Below, piece by piece: positions 34,534-46,632 of a stretch of 64,000 nt of DNA. The position numbers and the translations under genes were made by a program. The DNA lies in the NCBI GenBank assembly GCA_040385245.1, contig JAZKHT010000002.1, forward strand, positions 104,414-168,413, read 5' to 3'. Below the pieces are notes generated by a model that was not told where the DNA came from, ran no database searches, and saw only the letters and a program-made list of their open reading frames with translations. Origin of the DNA: JAZKHT01 sp040385245 (GTDB lineage Bacteria > Pseudomonadota > Alphaproteobacteria > Rhodobacterales > Rhodobacteraceae). Numbering within the stretch: the stretch's first letter is position 1; each line of letters starts with the position of its first letter.

Positions 34534-35409
34534 TCAGGCTTTTGCCTTGATCCGTTGCCGCCACAGGGTGAACAGCCCGGCTGCAACCACGACGGCGGCC
34601 CCGATGGCGACATTGGTACGCAATGTTTCGCCAAAGACCATGATGCCGATGGCGCTGGCAAAGACCAGTTGCAGATAGGCAAAGGGTTGCACGGCGGATG
34701 CTTCGGCCACCTCGTAGCTGCGGATCAGCAGCCAGTGGCCCAGCACGGCGGTGCAGCATAGCGTGGCCATCCAACCCCAGTCGGGCACGGACATCGCCTC
34801 CCACGACCAGATGCCCACCAGCGTCATGCCCACGGCACCCACGGCCCCGGTCCAGAAGAAGCTGACGGCGGCACTGTCCCCTTTGGCCACATAGCGCGTC
34901 AACAGCCCATAGATCGCGAACAGCAGCGCCGACAGCAGCGGCACCAGCGCCCAAGGGGAAAAGACATGCACGCCCGGTTCCAGGATGATGACCACCCCCA
35001 CAAAGCCGATGGCAATGGCGGTCCAGCGCCGCCAGCCAACCCTTTCACGCAGGATCGGGCCGGACAGCGCCGCAACCAGCAGCGGGTAAGAGGTAAAAAC
35101 GGCGTGGCTTTCCACCAAGCCCAGCTTCACGAACCCGACCATCATCACGCAGATCTCGGTCACCAGCAGCAGCCCGCGCAGCACTTGCAATTTCGGGAAA
35201 CGGGTCTTGACCGCAGGCTTCAGACCGCCGCTGGCGCGGGCCGCCAAGGCGGTGACGAACAGCGCAAAGAACCAATAGCGGATCATCACCACCATCAGCA
35301 CGTTGTATTCGGCGCACAGATGGGCGGAAATCCCATCCTGCACGGCAAACACAAAGGTGGTGGCGACCATCAGCCAGATGCCCTGCCGCGTGTTCTGCAA
35401 CGCGCTCAT
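34534..35409 (-). CDS. EamA/DMT superfamily transporter, tandem copy A
   Basis: 291 residues with ten predicted helices. It is clearly related to the upstream gene over its whole length: both begin GIWLMVA, both have VFxFAMQDG-like helix 1, YWxFxxFV helix 2, SHAVF near residue 100, GW-x-RW near 120 and YLQxVF near 245. The start overlaps the stop of that gene by four bases. The two may form a heteromer or transport related substrates. Substrate unknown. Third gene of the mnmD operon. Confidence 0.85.
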   Translation of the reverse strand: MSALQNTRQGIWLMVATTFVFAVQDGISAHLCAEYNVLMVVMIRYWFFALFVTALAARASGGLKPAVKTRFPKLQVLRGLLLVTEICVMMVGFVKLGLVESHAVFTSYPLLVAALSGPILRERVGWRRWTAIAIGFVGVVIILEPGVHVFSPWALVPLLSALLFAIYGLLTRYVAKGDSAAVSFFWTGAVGAVGMTLVGIWSWEAMSVPDWGWMATLCCTAVLGHWLLIRSYEVAEASAVQPFAYLQLVFASAIGIMVFGETLRTNVAIGAAVVVAAGLFTLWRQRIKAKA

Positions 35410-36272
35410 GCTTTGCGGCCCCGTTCCTGCAACAGCGCATAAAGCCCTGCACCCACCACGACCGCCGTGCCAAGAGCAACGGCCGGGGCCAGGATCTCGT
35501 CATAAACCGTGATGCCGATGATCGTCACGAACACGATCTGCAGATAGGCATAGGGCTGCACGACATTCGCCTCGGCGTTTTCATAGCATTTGGTCAGCAG
35601 CCAGTGCGAAAACACGGCAATGCTGGCGTAGATTGCAAGCAGCCCGATGTCCGCACCCTGAACCGCCTGCCAGTTTGGCAGGCCGACCACCGTCATCAGA
35701 ACCGCCCCGATGGTGCCGGACCAGAAGAACGACGCAAACACATCTTCATCCCGCGCGGTCAGGCGGGTCAGGATGGAATAGGTCGCAAACATCAACGCGG
35801 CGGCAAAGGGCAGCAGCGCCGCCGGCGTAAAGACGCCCGAGGTGGGGCGCAGCACGATCAGCACACCGACCAGTCCCGCACCGATTGCGATCCAGCGTTG
35901 CCAGCCGACCTTTTCGCCCAAAAAGGGCCCGGACAGCCCGGCGATCAGCAGGGGGCAGACGGCAAAGACGGCGTGGCTTTCGATCAGGCCGATCAGGGTG
36001 TATCCCCAGACGATCAGGCACACCTCTGTCACCAGCAGCGTGGCGCGGATGGCGTGGGTTACCGGGTGACGGGTGCGGATCGCGGCGCGGAACCCTTCGG
36101 GGCGGCGCAGCGCCAACAGGACGACAAACGCCCCGAACACCCAATAGCGCACCATCACGATCATCAGCGTGTTGTATTCGGTGGCAAGGTGACGCGAAAA
36201 CCCGTCCTGCATCGCAAAGGCAAAGACGGCCGCGACCATCAGCCAGATGCCGCGTTGGCGATTGCGGCTCAT
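35406..36272 (-). CDS. EamA/DMT superfamily transporter, tandem copy B
   Basis: 288 residues, ten helices, two EamA repeats. The ATG at 36272 overlaps the mnmD stop codon (ATGA), and its own stop overlaps the next transporter in the same way, so the three genes mnmD-eamA-eamA form one translationally coupled unit. Sequence relationship to copy A is evident along the full length, consistent with tandem duplication followed by divergence. Not close to the EamA gene at 30.6 kb beyond the family fold. Substrate unknown. Confidence 0.85.
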   Translation of the reverse strand: MSRNRQRGIWLMVAAVFAFAMQDGFSRHLATEYNTLMIVMVRYWVFGAFVVLLALRRPEGFRAAIRTRHPVTHAIRATLLVTEVCLIVWGYTLIGLIESHAVFAVCPLLIAGLSGPFLGEKVGWQRWIAIGAGLVGVLIVLRPTSGVFTPAALLPFAAALMFATYSILTRLTARDEDVFASFFWSGTIGAVLMTVVGLPNWQAVQGADIGLLAIYASIAVFSHWLLTKCYENAEANVVQPYAYLQIVFVTIIGITVYDEILAPAVALGTAVVVGAGLYALLQERGRKA

Positions 36273-36940
36273 GTCAGGTGTCCTGCCGTCATGTGGCGCT
36301 TGGTGCCGTGTCCGGGGCGGCGTTCCACGGCAAAGCCCGCTGCGGCCAGCGCGCGGCGCACATGCCCGGCAGCGGTGTAGGTGGCAAAGGTGCCGCCCGG
36401 CGCGGTATGTGTGGCCACCTGCGCCATCAGATCGTCGGACCACAGTTCAGGGTTCTTGGCGGGCGAGAAACCATCCAGATACCACGCATCGGCGCGCCCC
36501 TGCCACACGGGCAGCGTGTCGCGGGCGTCGCCCACGATCACTGTCACCTGCATCCCCGGCAGGGTCATCCGGGTTTGCCCCGCCGCCCATTGCGCCAGAA
36601 ACGGCCCAGCCACCGCACGGGCCTGCGGAAAGGCGTCAAGGGCGCGGGCAATGTCATCGGTGGTCAAGGGATAGGCCTCAAAGCTGGTGTAATGGATCGG
36701 GGTGTCGTCCTTCAGGGCCAGCAGGGTCGCCAGCATGTTCAGCCCGGTGCCAAAGCCAAGTTCCGCGATGTGAAAACCGGGGCGAAACCGGGCTGGCAGA
36801 TCGTTACCGGACAGAAACACGTGCCGCGTTTCGGCCAAACCATCGGCGATCGAGAAATAGGGGTCCTGAAACCGGGTCGAGACGGGCACGATCCCGTCGC
36901 GCCAGTCAAGTTCCGCTGTGCCCTGTTCGACGGCTGTCAT
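36269..36940 (-). CDS. mnmD: tRNA 5-methylaminomethyl-2-thiouridine methyltransferase, stand-alone MnmD
   Basis: 223 residues. The SAM-binding motif ELGFGTGLNML lies near residue 56 and the family motif AWYLDGFSPAKNPELW near 163, both characteristic of the methyltransferase half of MnmC. This domain makes mnm5s2U from nm5s2U at the tRNA wobble position. In E. coli it is fused to an FAD-dependent half; here it is alone, and the FAD half is encoded by the divergent neighbour 49 bases away. Heads a unit with two EamA transporters. Confidence 0.9.
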   Translation of the reverse strand: MTAVEQGTAELDWRDGIVPVSTRFQDPYFSIADGLAETRHVFLSGNDLPARFRPGFHIAELGFGTGLNMLATLLALKDDTPIHYTSFEAYPLTTDDIARALDAFPQARAVAGPFLAQWAAGQTRMTLPGMQVTVIVGDARDTLPVWQGRADAWYLDGFSPAKNPELWSDDLMAQVATHTAPGGTFATYTAAGHVRRALAAAGFAVERRPGHGTKRHMTAGHLT

Positions 36941-36989
36941 TTGTCCTAGACCCGGTGTCGCGGCGGGACCATGGGCAAGGGCACGGGGA

Positions 36990-38033
36990 ATGGCAAGGGT
37001 CGATCTGACAGTGATGGGGGGCGGTATCTTTGGCCTGTCCATCGCTTGGGCGGCGGCCCGGCGCGGCGCGCGTGTGCGCCTGATCGAAGCGGCTGTGATT
37101 GGGGCAGGGTCCAGCGGCGGCATCGTCGGTGCGCTGGCCCCGCATGTGCCCGAACACTGGAATGACAAGAAGGCCTTTCAGCTCGACAGTCTGCTGATGG
37201 CCAAAGGCTGGTGGGACGGGGTTGCGGCCGCATCCCGTCTGCCCACGGGGTATTTGCGCAGCGGGAGGCTGCAACCTTTGGCCGACGCCAGCGCGGTCGA
37301 CCTGGCAAACGCGCGCGGGGTCACGGCGCAAACCCTGTGGCGCGGACAGGCCGACTGGTCGGTGATCCCCGTCACAGGTGCCGCGTGGCAGCCACAGAGT
37401 CCGTCCGGCTGGCTGGTGCGCGACACGCTGACGGCGCGGCTCCATCCCCGCATGGCGGCACAGGCGCTGGTCGCCGCGATCAGCAGCGTCGGGGGCGAGG
37501 TGCTGGAGGGGGGCACAGGCGTGGCCGAAGGTCCGGTTGTCTGGGCCACAGGTCTGGCCGGGTTGCAGGCGCTGTCCGACAGCATGGGGCGGCGGATCGG
37601 TGACGGGGTAAAGGGCCAAGCGCTGCTGCTGCGGTGCGACGCGGCGGATGCGCCGCAGATTTTCGTCGATGGGCTGCACATCGTGCCCCACGCCGACGGG
37701 ACGGTTGCCGTCGGTTCAACCTCGGAATCCGCGTGGGACAATGCGGCCATGGTCGACGACAGGGCGGATGCGTTGCACCAAAAGGCGGTGGCGGCGCTGC
37801 CGGTGTTGGCGGGTGCTGCGGTGCTGGAACGCTGGGCCGGGGTGCGGCCACGGGCAAAAAGCCGCGCGCCCCTGTTGGGGGAATGGCCCGGGCGGGAAGG
37901 GCATTACATCGCCAATGGCGGATTCAAGATCGGCTTTGGCATGGCCCCGAAGGTGGGAGAGGTCATGGCCGATCTGGTTCTGGACGGACTCGACAGTATC
38001 CCCGCAGGCTTTCGCATCGAAGCCTGCCGCTGA
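36990..38033 (+). CDS. FAD-dependent oxidoreductase, MnmC FAD-domain-like
   Basis: 347 residues with the DAO fold. The nucleotide-binding motif GGGIFGLSIAWAAARRG is at residues 10-26, followed by ESSGG-like GAGSSGGIVGALAPHVPE near residue 43, the segment typical of MnmC FAD halves. The C-terminal block (GVRPRAKSRAPLLGEWP, then YIANGGFKIGFGMAP) also fits. Inferred role: removal of the carboxymethyl group from cmnm5s2U in tRNA, feeding MnmD. Divergent from mnmD. A glycine/D-amino-acid oxidase activity is the alternative. Confidence 0.8.
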   Translation: MARVDLTVMGGGIFGLSIAWAAARRGARVRLIEAAVIGAGSSGGIVGALAPHVPEHWNDKKAFQLDSLLMAKGWWDGVAAASRLPTGYLRSGRLQPLADASAVDLANARGVTAQTLWRGQADWSVIPVTGAAWQPQSPSGWLVRDTLTARLHPRMAAQALVAAISSVGGEVLEGGTGVAEGPVVWATGLAGLQALSDSMGRRIGDGVKGQALLLRCDAADAPQIFVDGLHIVPHADGTVAVGSTSESAWDNAAMVDDRADALHQKAVAALPVLAGAAVLERWAGVRPRAKSRAPLLGEWPGREGHYIANGGFKIGFGMAPKVGEVMADLVLDGLDSIPAGFRIEACR

Positions 38034-38068
38034 GGTGCCTGAAAGCACCGGGCAGGCCGCGTCGGGGG

Positions 38069-38617
38069 CTACTTGTTCTGCATCGCCTCTGCCCGCAGTT
38101 GAGCCATCAACTCGGTCAGGGTCCTGGTATAGCGCGGCTCTTTCAACTGGCCGTTTTCGTCGAATGCCTCGCGCGATTTGGCGATCAGAACCTCGGGTCC
38201 GGTCAAAAGTCGCGGGCGGAATGCGTTCAGGCACAGGCGCAGCGAAAATTGCGACCTCTCACCCCCGGCGCGGCCATCGGCGGCGGACATGATGGCAACC
38301 GGCTTGTCGCGCCAGACCGCCCCCGGCACGCGACTGACCCAATCGAGCGCGTTTTTCAGAACGCCGGGCAGGGCCTTGTTGTATTCGGGCGTGGCAATGA
38401 CGATGGCATCCGCCGCGCCGATCTGGGCGTGCAGGCGCAACACGGGTTCGGGAAAGCCGTCCGCGATTTCAACGTCTTCGTCAAACAAAGGCATCCGCAG
38501 GTCGGCTTCGGTATGGGTGGCATCGCCAAAGGCGCGGCGCGCCTCGGCCAGCAGCAGGCGGTTGGTCGAGGCAGCCCGCAACGCACCGGGTATACCAAGC
38601 AAAGTCAGTTCGGGCAT
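38069..38617 (-). CDS. NADPH-dependent FMN reductase family protein
   Basis: 182 residues with the flavodoxin-like fold of this family: LLGIPGALRAASTNRLLL at the N-terminus (the phosphate-binding loop for FMN) and the signature ATPEYNKALPGVLKNALDW near residue 80. Members reduce FMN, quinones or azo/chromate compounds with NADPH. Located between the FAD oxidoreductase and lrgB genes, convergent with the first; no operon partner is obvious. Confidence 0.9.
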   Translation of the reverse strand: MPELTLLGIPGALRAASTNRLLLAEARRAFGDATHTEADLRMPLFDEDVEIADGFPEPVLRLHAQIGAADAIVIATPEYNKALPGVLKNALDWVSRVPGAVWRDKPVAIMSAADGRAGGERSQFSLRLCLNAFRPRLLTGPEVLIAKSREAFDENGQLKEPRYTRTLTELMAQLRAEAMQNK

Positions 38618-38674
38618 ATGTCAGCCTTTGGTTGTGCCTTCCACAGGTAACGCCCACGGCGGTACAGACAACCC

Positions 38675-39391
38675 CTATTGGAACAGCCCCAGCACCCAAG
38701 GTGCGATCAATGCGGTGACAACGGCATTCAGCCCCATGCCAAGGCCCGCAAAGGCCCCTGCGGTCGGATTGACCTGAAACGCCCGCGCAGTGCCGATGCC
38801 GTGGGCCGCCACACCAACGGCAAACCCCCGTGCGCGCCAGTCCTTCAGCCCCAGCAGGTTCAACAAAGGCGTGGCCACCACAGCACCGATGATGCCGGTC
38901 AGGATCACCAGCACCGCCGTCAGCGTGGGCGATCCCCCAAGGCTTTCGGAAATGCCGATGGCCACAGGGGCGGTGGCCGATTTGGGTGCAAGGGATGCCA
39001 ATGCCTCGCCCGTCACCCCAAAGGCGTGTGCGATGGCAAGGGCCGAGGTGATTGCGGTCAATGACCCGGCCAGCAGGGCGCAGGCAATGGGCAGCGCCGC
39101 GCGCCGCACACGGGGCAGGTTTTCTGCCAGCGGCACGGCAAGCGCCACTGTCGCCGGCCCCAGCAGAAAGTGCACGAACTGCGCGCCTTCAAAATAGGTC
39201 GCATAGGGCGTGGCAGTCAGCCACAAAAGCCCCGCCAGCAGGGCAACCGCGATCAGGACCGGGTTCACAATGGGCTGACGTCCTGCGGCACGAAAGGCGG
39301 CATCGCCAAGCAGATAGGCCGCCAATGTGGCCGTCAGCCATAACAGGGGGCCACGGGACAGATAGCTCCATATCTCGGTGAAGTCAGTCAT
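38675..39391 (-). CDS. lrgB: LrgB/CidB family membrane protein
   Basis: 238 residues with about seven membrane helices and the LrgB-type block LASLAPKSATAPVAIGISESLGG (near residue 145, the KSATxPxA signature) and the C-terminal AAHGIGTARAF near 200. Partner of LrgA in a system first tied to murein hydrolase control and cell death and also to export of small metabolites such as pyruvate or glycolate in some species. Overlaps lrgA by eight bases. Confidence 0.9.
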   Translation of the reverse strand: MTDFTEIWSYLSRGPLLWLTATLAAYLLGDAAFRAAGRQPIVNPVLIAVALLAGLLWLTATPYATYFEGAQFVHFLLGPATVALAVPLAENLPRVRRAALPIACALLAGSLTAITSALAIAHAFGVTGEALASLAPKSATAPVAIGISESLGGSPTLTAVLVILTGIIGAVVATPLLNLLGLKDWRARGFAVGVAAHGIGTARAFQVNPTAGAFAGLGMGLNAVVTALIAPWVLGLFQ

Positions 39392-39737
39392 CGCTTTGTC
39401 CCGTCAACCGGGCGACGGCGGCAAAGGTTACGGCCCCCACCGCGATGGCAAGAACGGTTGATCCGACCAGTGCCAGCAGGATCGGCAAGCCGTTACCCCC
39501 GAGCGCGCCGAGATGGCCGATGACGCCGACTCCGGCGGGAACGAACAGCAATGACATGTGGCCCAATATTCCGATCGCAAGGGGCCTGACCGTTGCGGTC
39601 AGCCTTGGCGAAAGCGACAGGGCGATGACCAGCAGGATCATCCCCAGCACTGGGCCAGGAAAGGGCAGGTTCAGGGATCGGGCGGCGGCCTCTCCCATCA
39701 GTTGGCAGGCCAGCAGGGCAAACAGGGCGTGGATCAT
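39384..39737 (-). CDS. lrgA: CidA/LrgA family holin-like protein
   Basis: 117 residues, four membrane helices. The CidA/LrgA pattern is seen: GEAAARSLNLPFPGPVLGM near residue 14 and LLFVPAGVGVI near residue 62. These holin-like proteins act with LrgB. In this genome, the presence of glcDEF makes the glycolate-transport role of plant and bacterial relatives worth noting, but nothing in the sequence proves it. First gene of lrgA-lrgB with an eight-base overlap. Confidence 0.9.
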   Translation of the reverse strand: MIHALFALLACQLMGEAAARSLNLPFPGPVLGMILLVIALSLSPRLTATVRPLAIGILGHMSLLFVPAGVGVIGHLGALGGNGLPILLALVGSTVLAIAVGAVTFAAVARLTGQSDD

Positions 39738-39820
39738 GCGGACTCTCCGGGGTCGCGCCCAAAAGGACGGTTAAACGCCACGGAATCAAGGCCCACGCAG
39801 CCGATTTCGTGATGGCGCGC

Positions 39821-40279
39821 CTACAGCGCGCGGCGAAACGTCAGTGTGGTGGGGCGGTCATATCCCTCATGCGCGCTGCTGCCGGTCTGGATGAACCCAA
39901 GGCGGCGGAAGATGGCGTGGTTTTCCGACAGTTCGATCCGGGTTTGCAGTTCCAGCGCGGGCAGGGACAGCGCGCTTGCGCGGGCTGCGGCAAGGTCAAG
40001 CAGTTGGCGGGCGTGACCTTGGCGAAGGTGTGCCGGATCGACGGCCAGTTTGCCGATGTAAAGCACGTCGGGTTTCGGCGTCAGAAAGACACAGGCCACG
40101 GGTGGCGCGCCGATCACCCACACCTCGCCCGTTCTGGCCTGATTGGCGATACCGTCGGCTGTCAGTCGGTGCAGCGATGACGGCGGATCAATCCGCCCCT
40201 CCATCCCCGCAAAGGCGCGTCGGATCACGGCCAGTAGCCCCGGCCAGTCAAAGGGATCTTTGGCGCGGTAGGGGGTCAT
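39821..40279 (-). CDS. GNAT family N-acetyltransferase
   Basis: 152 residues from the ATG at 40279, which overlaps the stop of the GFA gene by four bases. The acetyl-CoA binding motif A is recognisable as LAVDPAHLRQGHARQLLD near residue 80, with the GNAT C-terminal strand NHAIFRRLGFIQTG near 123. The acceptor substrate is unknown. Co-translated with the GFA-domain protein. Confidence 0.9.
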   Translation of the reverse strand: MTPYRAKDPFDWPGLLAVIRRAFAGMEGRIDPPSSLHRLTADGIANQARTGEVWVIGAPPVACVFLTPKPDVLYIGKLAVDPAHLRQGHARQLLDLAAARASALSLPALELQTRIELSENHAIFRRLGFIQTGSSAHEGYDRPTTLTFRRAL

Positions 40280-40662
40280 GTGTGGGGCAAACCGTCCGAA
40301 AGATGAACCCACGGCAGGCGTTCGTCCCAGAAATCATGGGACGTGGGGGCAAAGAGTTCGGGATGATCCAGTGTCACCGCAAAAAAATGCGTCTCGTCTG
40401 GAAGGGTATCTGTTCGATACGCCATCGGCGTGCCACAGGTGCCGCAGAACGACCGCGTCACACCGGCGCTGGAGGCATAGGTGGCCGGGGCGGCGCCGGT
40501 CCAGCGCCATCCGCCATCCGGTATTGCGAAGAAGGATGTAAAGGGCGATGCCGTCGCACGCCTGCAGCTTTCACAGTGGCAGTGGGTCTGCCAAAGCGGA
40601 GCCAGATCGCAGCGATAGGTGACGCGGCCGCACAGGCAGCGGCCAGAAAAGGGCGGTGTCAT
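40276..40662 (-). CDS. GFA family (CENP-V-type) zinc-binding protein
   Basis: 128 residues. The cysteine pattern of glutathione-dependent formaldehyde-activating enzymes is complete: CLCG (9-12), HCHCESC (28-33) and FCGTCGTPM (72-80), which bind two zinc ions. Homologues form S-hydroxymethylglutathione or serve unknown roles; most small members are uncharacterised. Overlaps the acetyltransferase gene by ATGA and is divergent from smc. The 231 bases to smc contain a small open frame (40669-40839) that I do not regard as a gene. Confidence 0.9.
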   Translation of the reverse strand: MTPPFSGRCLCGRVTYRCDLAPLWQTHCHCESCRRATASPFTSFFAIPDGGWRWTGAAPATYASSAGVTRSFCGTCGTPMAYRTDTLPDETHFFAVTLDHPELFAPTSHDFWDERLPWVHLSDGLPHT

Positions 40663-40893
40663 AGGCCCATGAAACGGCAGGTCGCCTGGATTTTCAAGCG
40701 CGTCTGGGGCGATCCGCTTGCCGTTCCGCCAAATTCCTTCGAACGAATTCGCAAAAGTTTGGAAGACTTTTTCGATTGGCCAACCAACATCTTGGGGATA
40801 AGCGGCGGCAGGTCGCCAGATGCGGGGGTGTGCAGTTGACTCCGGGGCTTCAGGGCCGGACCATGGCACAGACGGAATCACGGGACCAACCCT

Positions 40894-44345
<3,452 letters not shown>

Positions 44346-44349
<4 letters not shown>

Positions 44350-44708
44350 ACGACGTCGCAGAACTGTTGATCGCCACCGGGTTTGACGGCGTCGAACGCG
44401 TCGATGATATTGTTTATGCGCGGGGTGACGGGCCAAGTGCGCCAGAGTTCATGGTGACACAGGCGGGAAGGCAGATCCGTCTTGTCATCCGCTATCCTTT
44501 CCGGGCCAGCGCAGCCCAGATGCAAGCGTGGATGGGCACGAACCCCCAAGGTCGCCTAACCATCCGCGACGGGGAAACGGAACTGTCGCTGTCCCTGCCG
44601 CTGGACGATCTGGCCGGTTCGCTGACCCTGTGGCGCAAGTTGATGTCTGCGGCATCGCGCGCGGCCATTCAGTGGCGGCGTGATCTGCGTGGGGTTGAAG
44701 GGATGTAA
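44346..44708 (+). CDS. Hypothetical protein coupled to smc
   Basis: 120 residues, beginning with GTG that overlaps the smc stop codon (GTGA). No membrane helix or signal peptide; the central part has alternating strands (EFMVTQAGRQIRLVIRYPF, GRLTIRDGETELSLSLPL) that suggest a small beta-rich fold. No recognised domain. Its position behind smc with overlap implies co-translation, but a link to chromosome segregation is only guilt by association. The following 140 bases hold a purine-rich stretch and no clear terminator. Confidence 0.75.
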
Positions 44709-44848
44709 CCCATTGCTAACCACGACCCCTTAGATGACCTTGTCTCAATCCTTTGCGGTGTGAGGAGGTGAGGAGACCGGGCGAAAATGAATACTGTATG
44801 GCTAAAATCATCCCAAAACCTTGCGAAAAGGTAAAGCGCTGCCGCCCG

Positions 44849-45403
44849 CTATGGCAAATGCCGCAGCACGTCGCCGACACGCACGATCCCATCCTGTTCA
44901 ATCGAACACAGCACCCCGCGCAGGCGCAGCGCCGGGTGTCCGGGCGCGGTGACCCAATCCTTTGCCGCCTGCCCGTAGCGGACCTTCCATTTGACGCAGG
45001 CATCGTTGAACAGATCCGACACCCGCAGGACGGCCGTTCCTGCAGACAGCAAAGTGCCGGTCGGCAGGTTCGCAAGTGACATGTCCATGTCGGCCACGAT
45101 GGTGTCACCGGGATGCGGTGCCCCGACGCGGTCGCGCCAGACCAGATCCATCACCCGTAGCGGAAGGATGGACACCTGAATTCGCGGGTCGGGCGATCCG
45201 TCCGGCAGACGCAGCCAAGGGGCGGTCATCCAGCGCTCTCCGGGGATGCCGCTATCGCGTGTCAGTGTCAGTTGATCAGGAAACTCCCGCAAACCGAACC
45301 CTGGCCGAAAGCATAACGAGTGTACGGGCACATCTGATTTTGGGGCGGCCAGCACGTGGGGCAGGGCGTCGGTCAGTTCGGCGTCCGTGACAAACCCGGT
45401 CAT
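44849..45403 (-). CDS. MOSC domain-containing protein
   Basis: 184 residues. The segment CVKWKVRYGQAAKDWVT near residue 137, with its conserved Cys, and the LRGVLCSIEQDGIVRVGD close fit the MOSC fold, which binds sulfur/molybdenum cofactor intermediates in sulfurase and reductase proteins. Stand-alone bacterial MOSC proteins are mostly uncharacterised; some support molybdoenzyme-type N-hydroxylated compound reduction. Overlaps the upstream transglycosylase gene by ATGA. Confidence 0.85.
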   Translation of the reverse strand: MTGFVTDAELTDALPHVLAAPKSDVPVHSLCFRPGFGLREFPDQLTLTRDSGIPGERWMTAPWLRLPDGSPDPRIQVSILPLRVMDLVWRDRVGAPHPGDTIVADMDMSLANLPTGTLLSAGTAVLRVSDLFNDACVKWKVRYGQAAKDWVTAPGHPALRLRGVLCSIEQDGIVRVGDVLRHLP

Positions 45404-46563
45404 AGCGCATCCAGCAAAGCTGTGGTTGGCCAGGCATCGGCGGGCAGGCCAAGCCGGTTCTGTTCTTTCTGAACGGCGATGCGCGTGGCGGCCCCCAGAA
45501 TGCCATCGATCTGCCCGACGTCATGCCCAAGCGCCGTCAACTTTTGCTGCAATGCCTTCATCTGATCCCCGTTCAGACCGGCATCGGGGCTGCCCGCGCG
45601 ATACGGTTCCGCCCCCTGCAGCCGTGTTGCGAAATAGGCGGCGGTGGTAACGTAGACAAAGCTTTTGTTCCACTCGAACAAAACTCGAAAGTTGGGATAG
45701 GCCAGAAACGCCGGACCCTTGCGCCCTTGTGGCAGCAGGATTGAGGCGGGCAACCCTTGCGCAATCGTTCCGCCGCGTACCTGTACGCCCATCGCGGCCC
45801 ATTGCTCGGCCGGAAGTTCGGTTTGCAGACCGGTCAGCGCCCAATCCATCATGTCAGGCAGGATCACCTCTTGCAGCCACGGCTCTCCACCACGCCAGCC
45901 GTGATGCTGCAGCATCCGTGCGCCAGACAGCAGAGCATCCGGCACTGAGGTTTTCAGTGTCACCTTGCCGTCGCCGTCGCCATCGACCCCCCGCGCCAGA
46001 ATATCGCCTGGCAGCATCTGGACCATCCCGATTTCACCTGCCCAGGCGCCGGTGGTGCCGAGGTCGAATTCGCCCAGCCGATACATCTCCAACGCGGCCA
46101 TGACCTGCGGCTGGAACAGGTCCGGCCTGCGGCAATCATGCGCCAGGGTCACGAGTGCGTTGCGGGTGTTGAAGTCGCCCTGGACCGCGCCAAAATCCGT
46201 CTCGAACGCCCAAAAGGCCAACAGGATGCCGCGGGGCACGCCATAGTCCGCCTCGGCCCGGGCAAAGGTATCGGCCCATTTTTGACCGTTGGTCGCGCCG
46301 TTCTGGATGCGACTTTTGGAGATCAGACTTTGCGAAAACGCCAGAAAATCCTTGCGGAACACACTTTGCGACCGGTCGGCTTTCAGCACCGCCGGGTCTT
46401 GTCGAACCCCTGAAAAGAAGGCGTCGGCCACATCGGCGGGGGTGCCCGCAGCCACTGCCTCGGCCTTTGTTGCGGCCACATATGCCCCGAAATCCCCGCC
46501 GCAGGGCGCTGCAAGGCCGGGGCTGGCGCAGGCCAGCGAAAGAAGGACAGCAGAAAGACGCAT
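45400..46563 (-). CDS. Lytic murein transglycosylase, MltB family, with PG-binding domain
   Basis: 387 residues. Signal peptide at 1-18 (ACASPGLA end), then the SLT_2 domain with the catalytic glutamate in AFWAFETDFGAVQGD near residue 118 and GEIGMVQMLPGDILA near residue 185. A C-terminal peptidoglycan-binding domain (about 320-385; MKALQQKLTALGHDVGQIDG) is present. It cleaves murein in the periplasm. Start ATG at 46563; the MOSC gene start overlaps its stop by four bases. Confidence 0.92.
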   Translation of the reverse strand: MRLSAVLLSLACASPGLAAPCGGDFGAYVAATKAEAVAAGTPADVADAFFSGVRQDPAVLKADRSQSVFRKDFLAFSQSLISKSRIQNGATNGQKWADTFARAEADYGVPRGILLAFWAFETDFGAVQGDFNTRNALVTLAHDCRRPDLFQPQVMAALEMYRLGEFDLGTTGAWAGEIGMVQMLPGDILARGVDGDGDGKVTLKTSVPDALLSGARMLQHHGWRGGEPWLQEVILPDMMDWALTGLQTELPAEQWAAMGVQVRGGTIAQGLPASILLPQGRKGPAFLAYPNFRVLFEWNKSFVYVTTAAYFATRLQGAEPYRAGSPDAGLNGDQMKALQQKLTALGHDVGQIDGILGAATRIAVQKEQNRLGLPADAWPTTALLDAL

Positions 46564-46632
46564 CAGGCAAACCCCGCTATGGAACCGGGGCGCACCCTAT
46601 CAGCCCTGTCCGGGCAGACAACCGCCGCTTGT

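Noticed and set aside
40669..40839. Small open frame of 56 codons between the GFA gene and smc
   Set aside because: No Shine-Dalgarno, no recognisable domain and no coupling to neighbours; the composition is not clearly coding.
44787..44834. 15-codon open frame behind a purine-rich stretch after the smc partner gene
   Set aside because: Too short to support from sequence alone; the purine-rich region lies about 12 bases away rather than at normal SD spacing, and no downstream structural gene follows on this strand.
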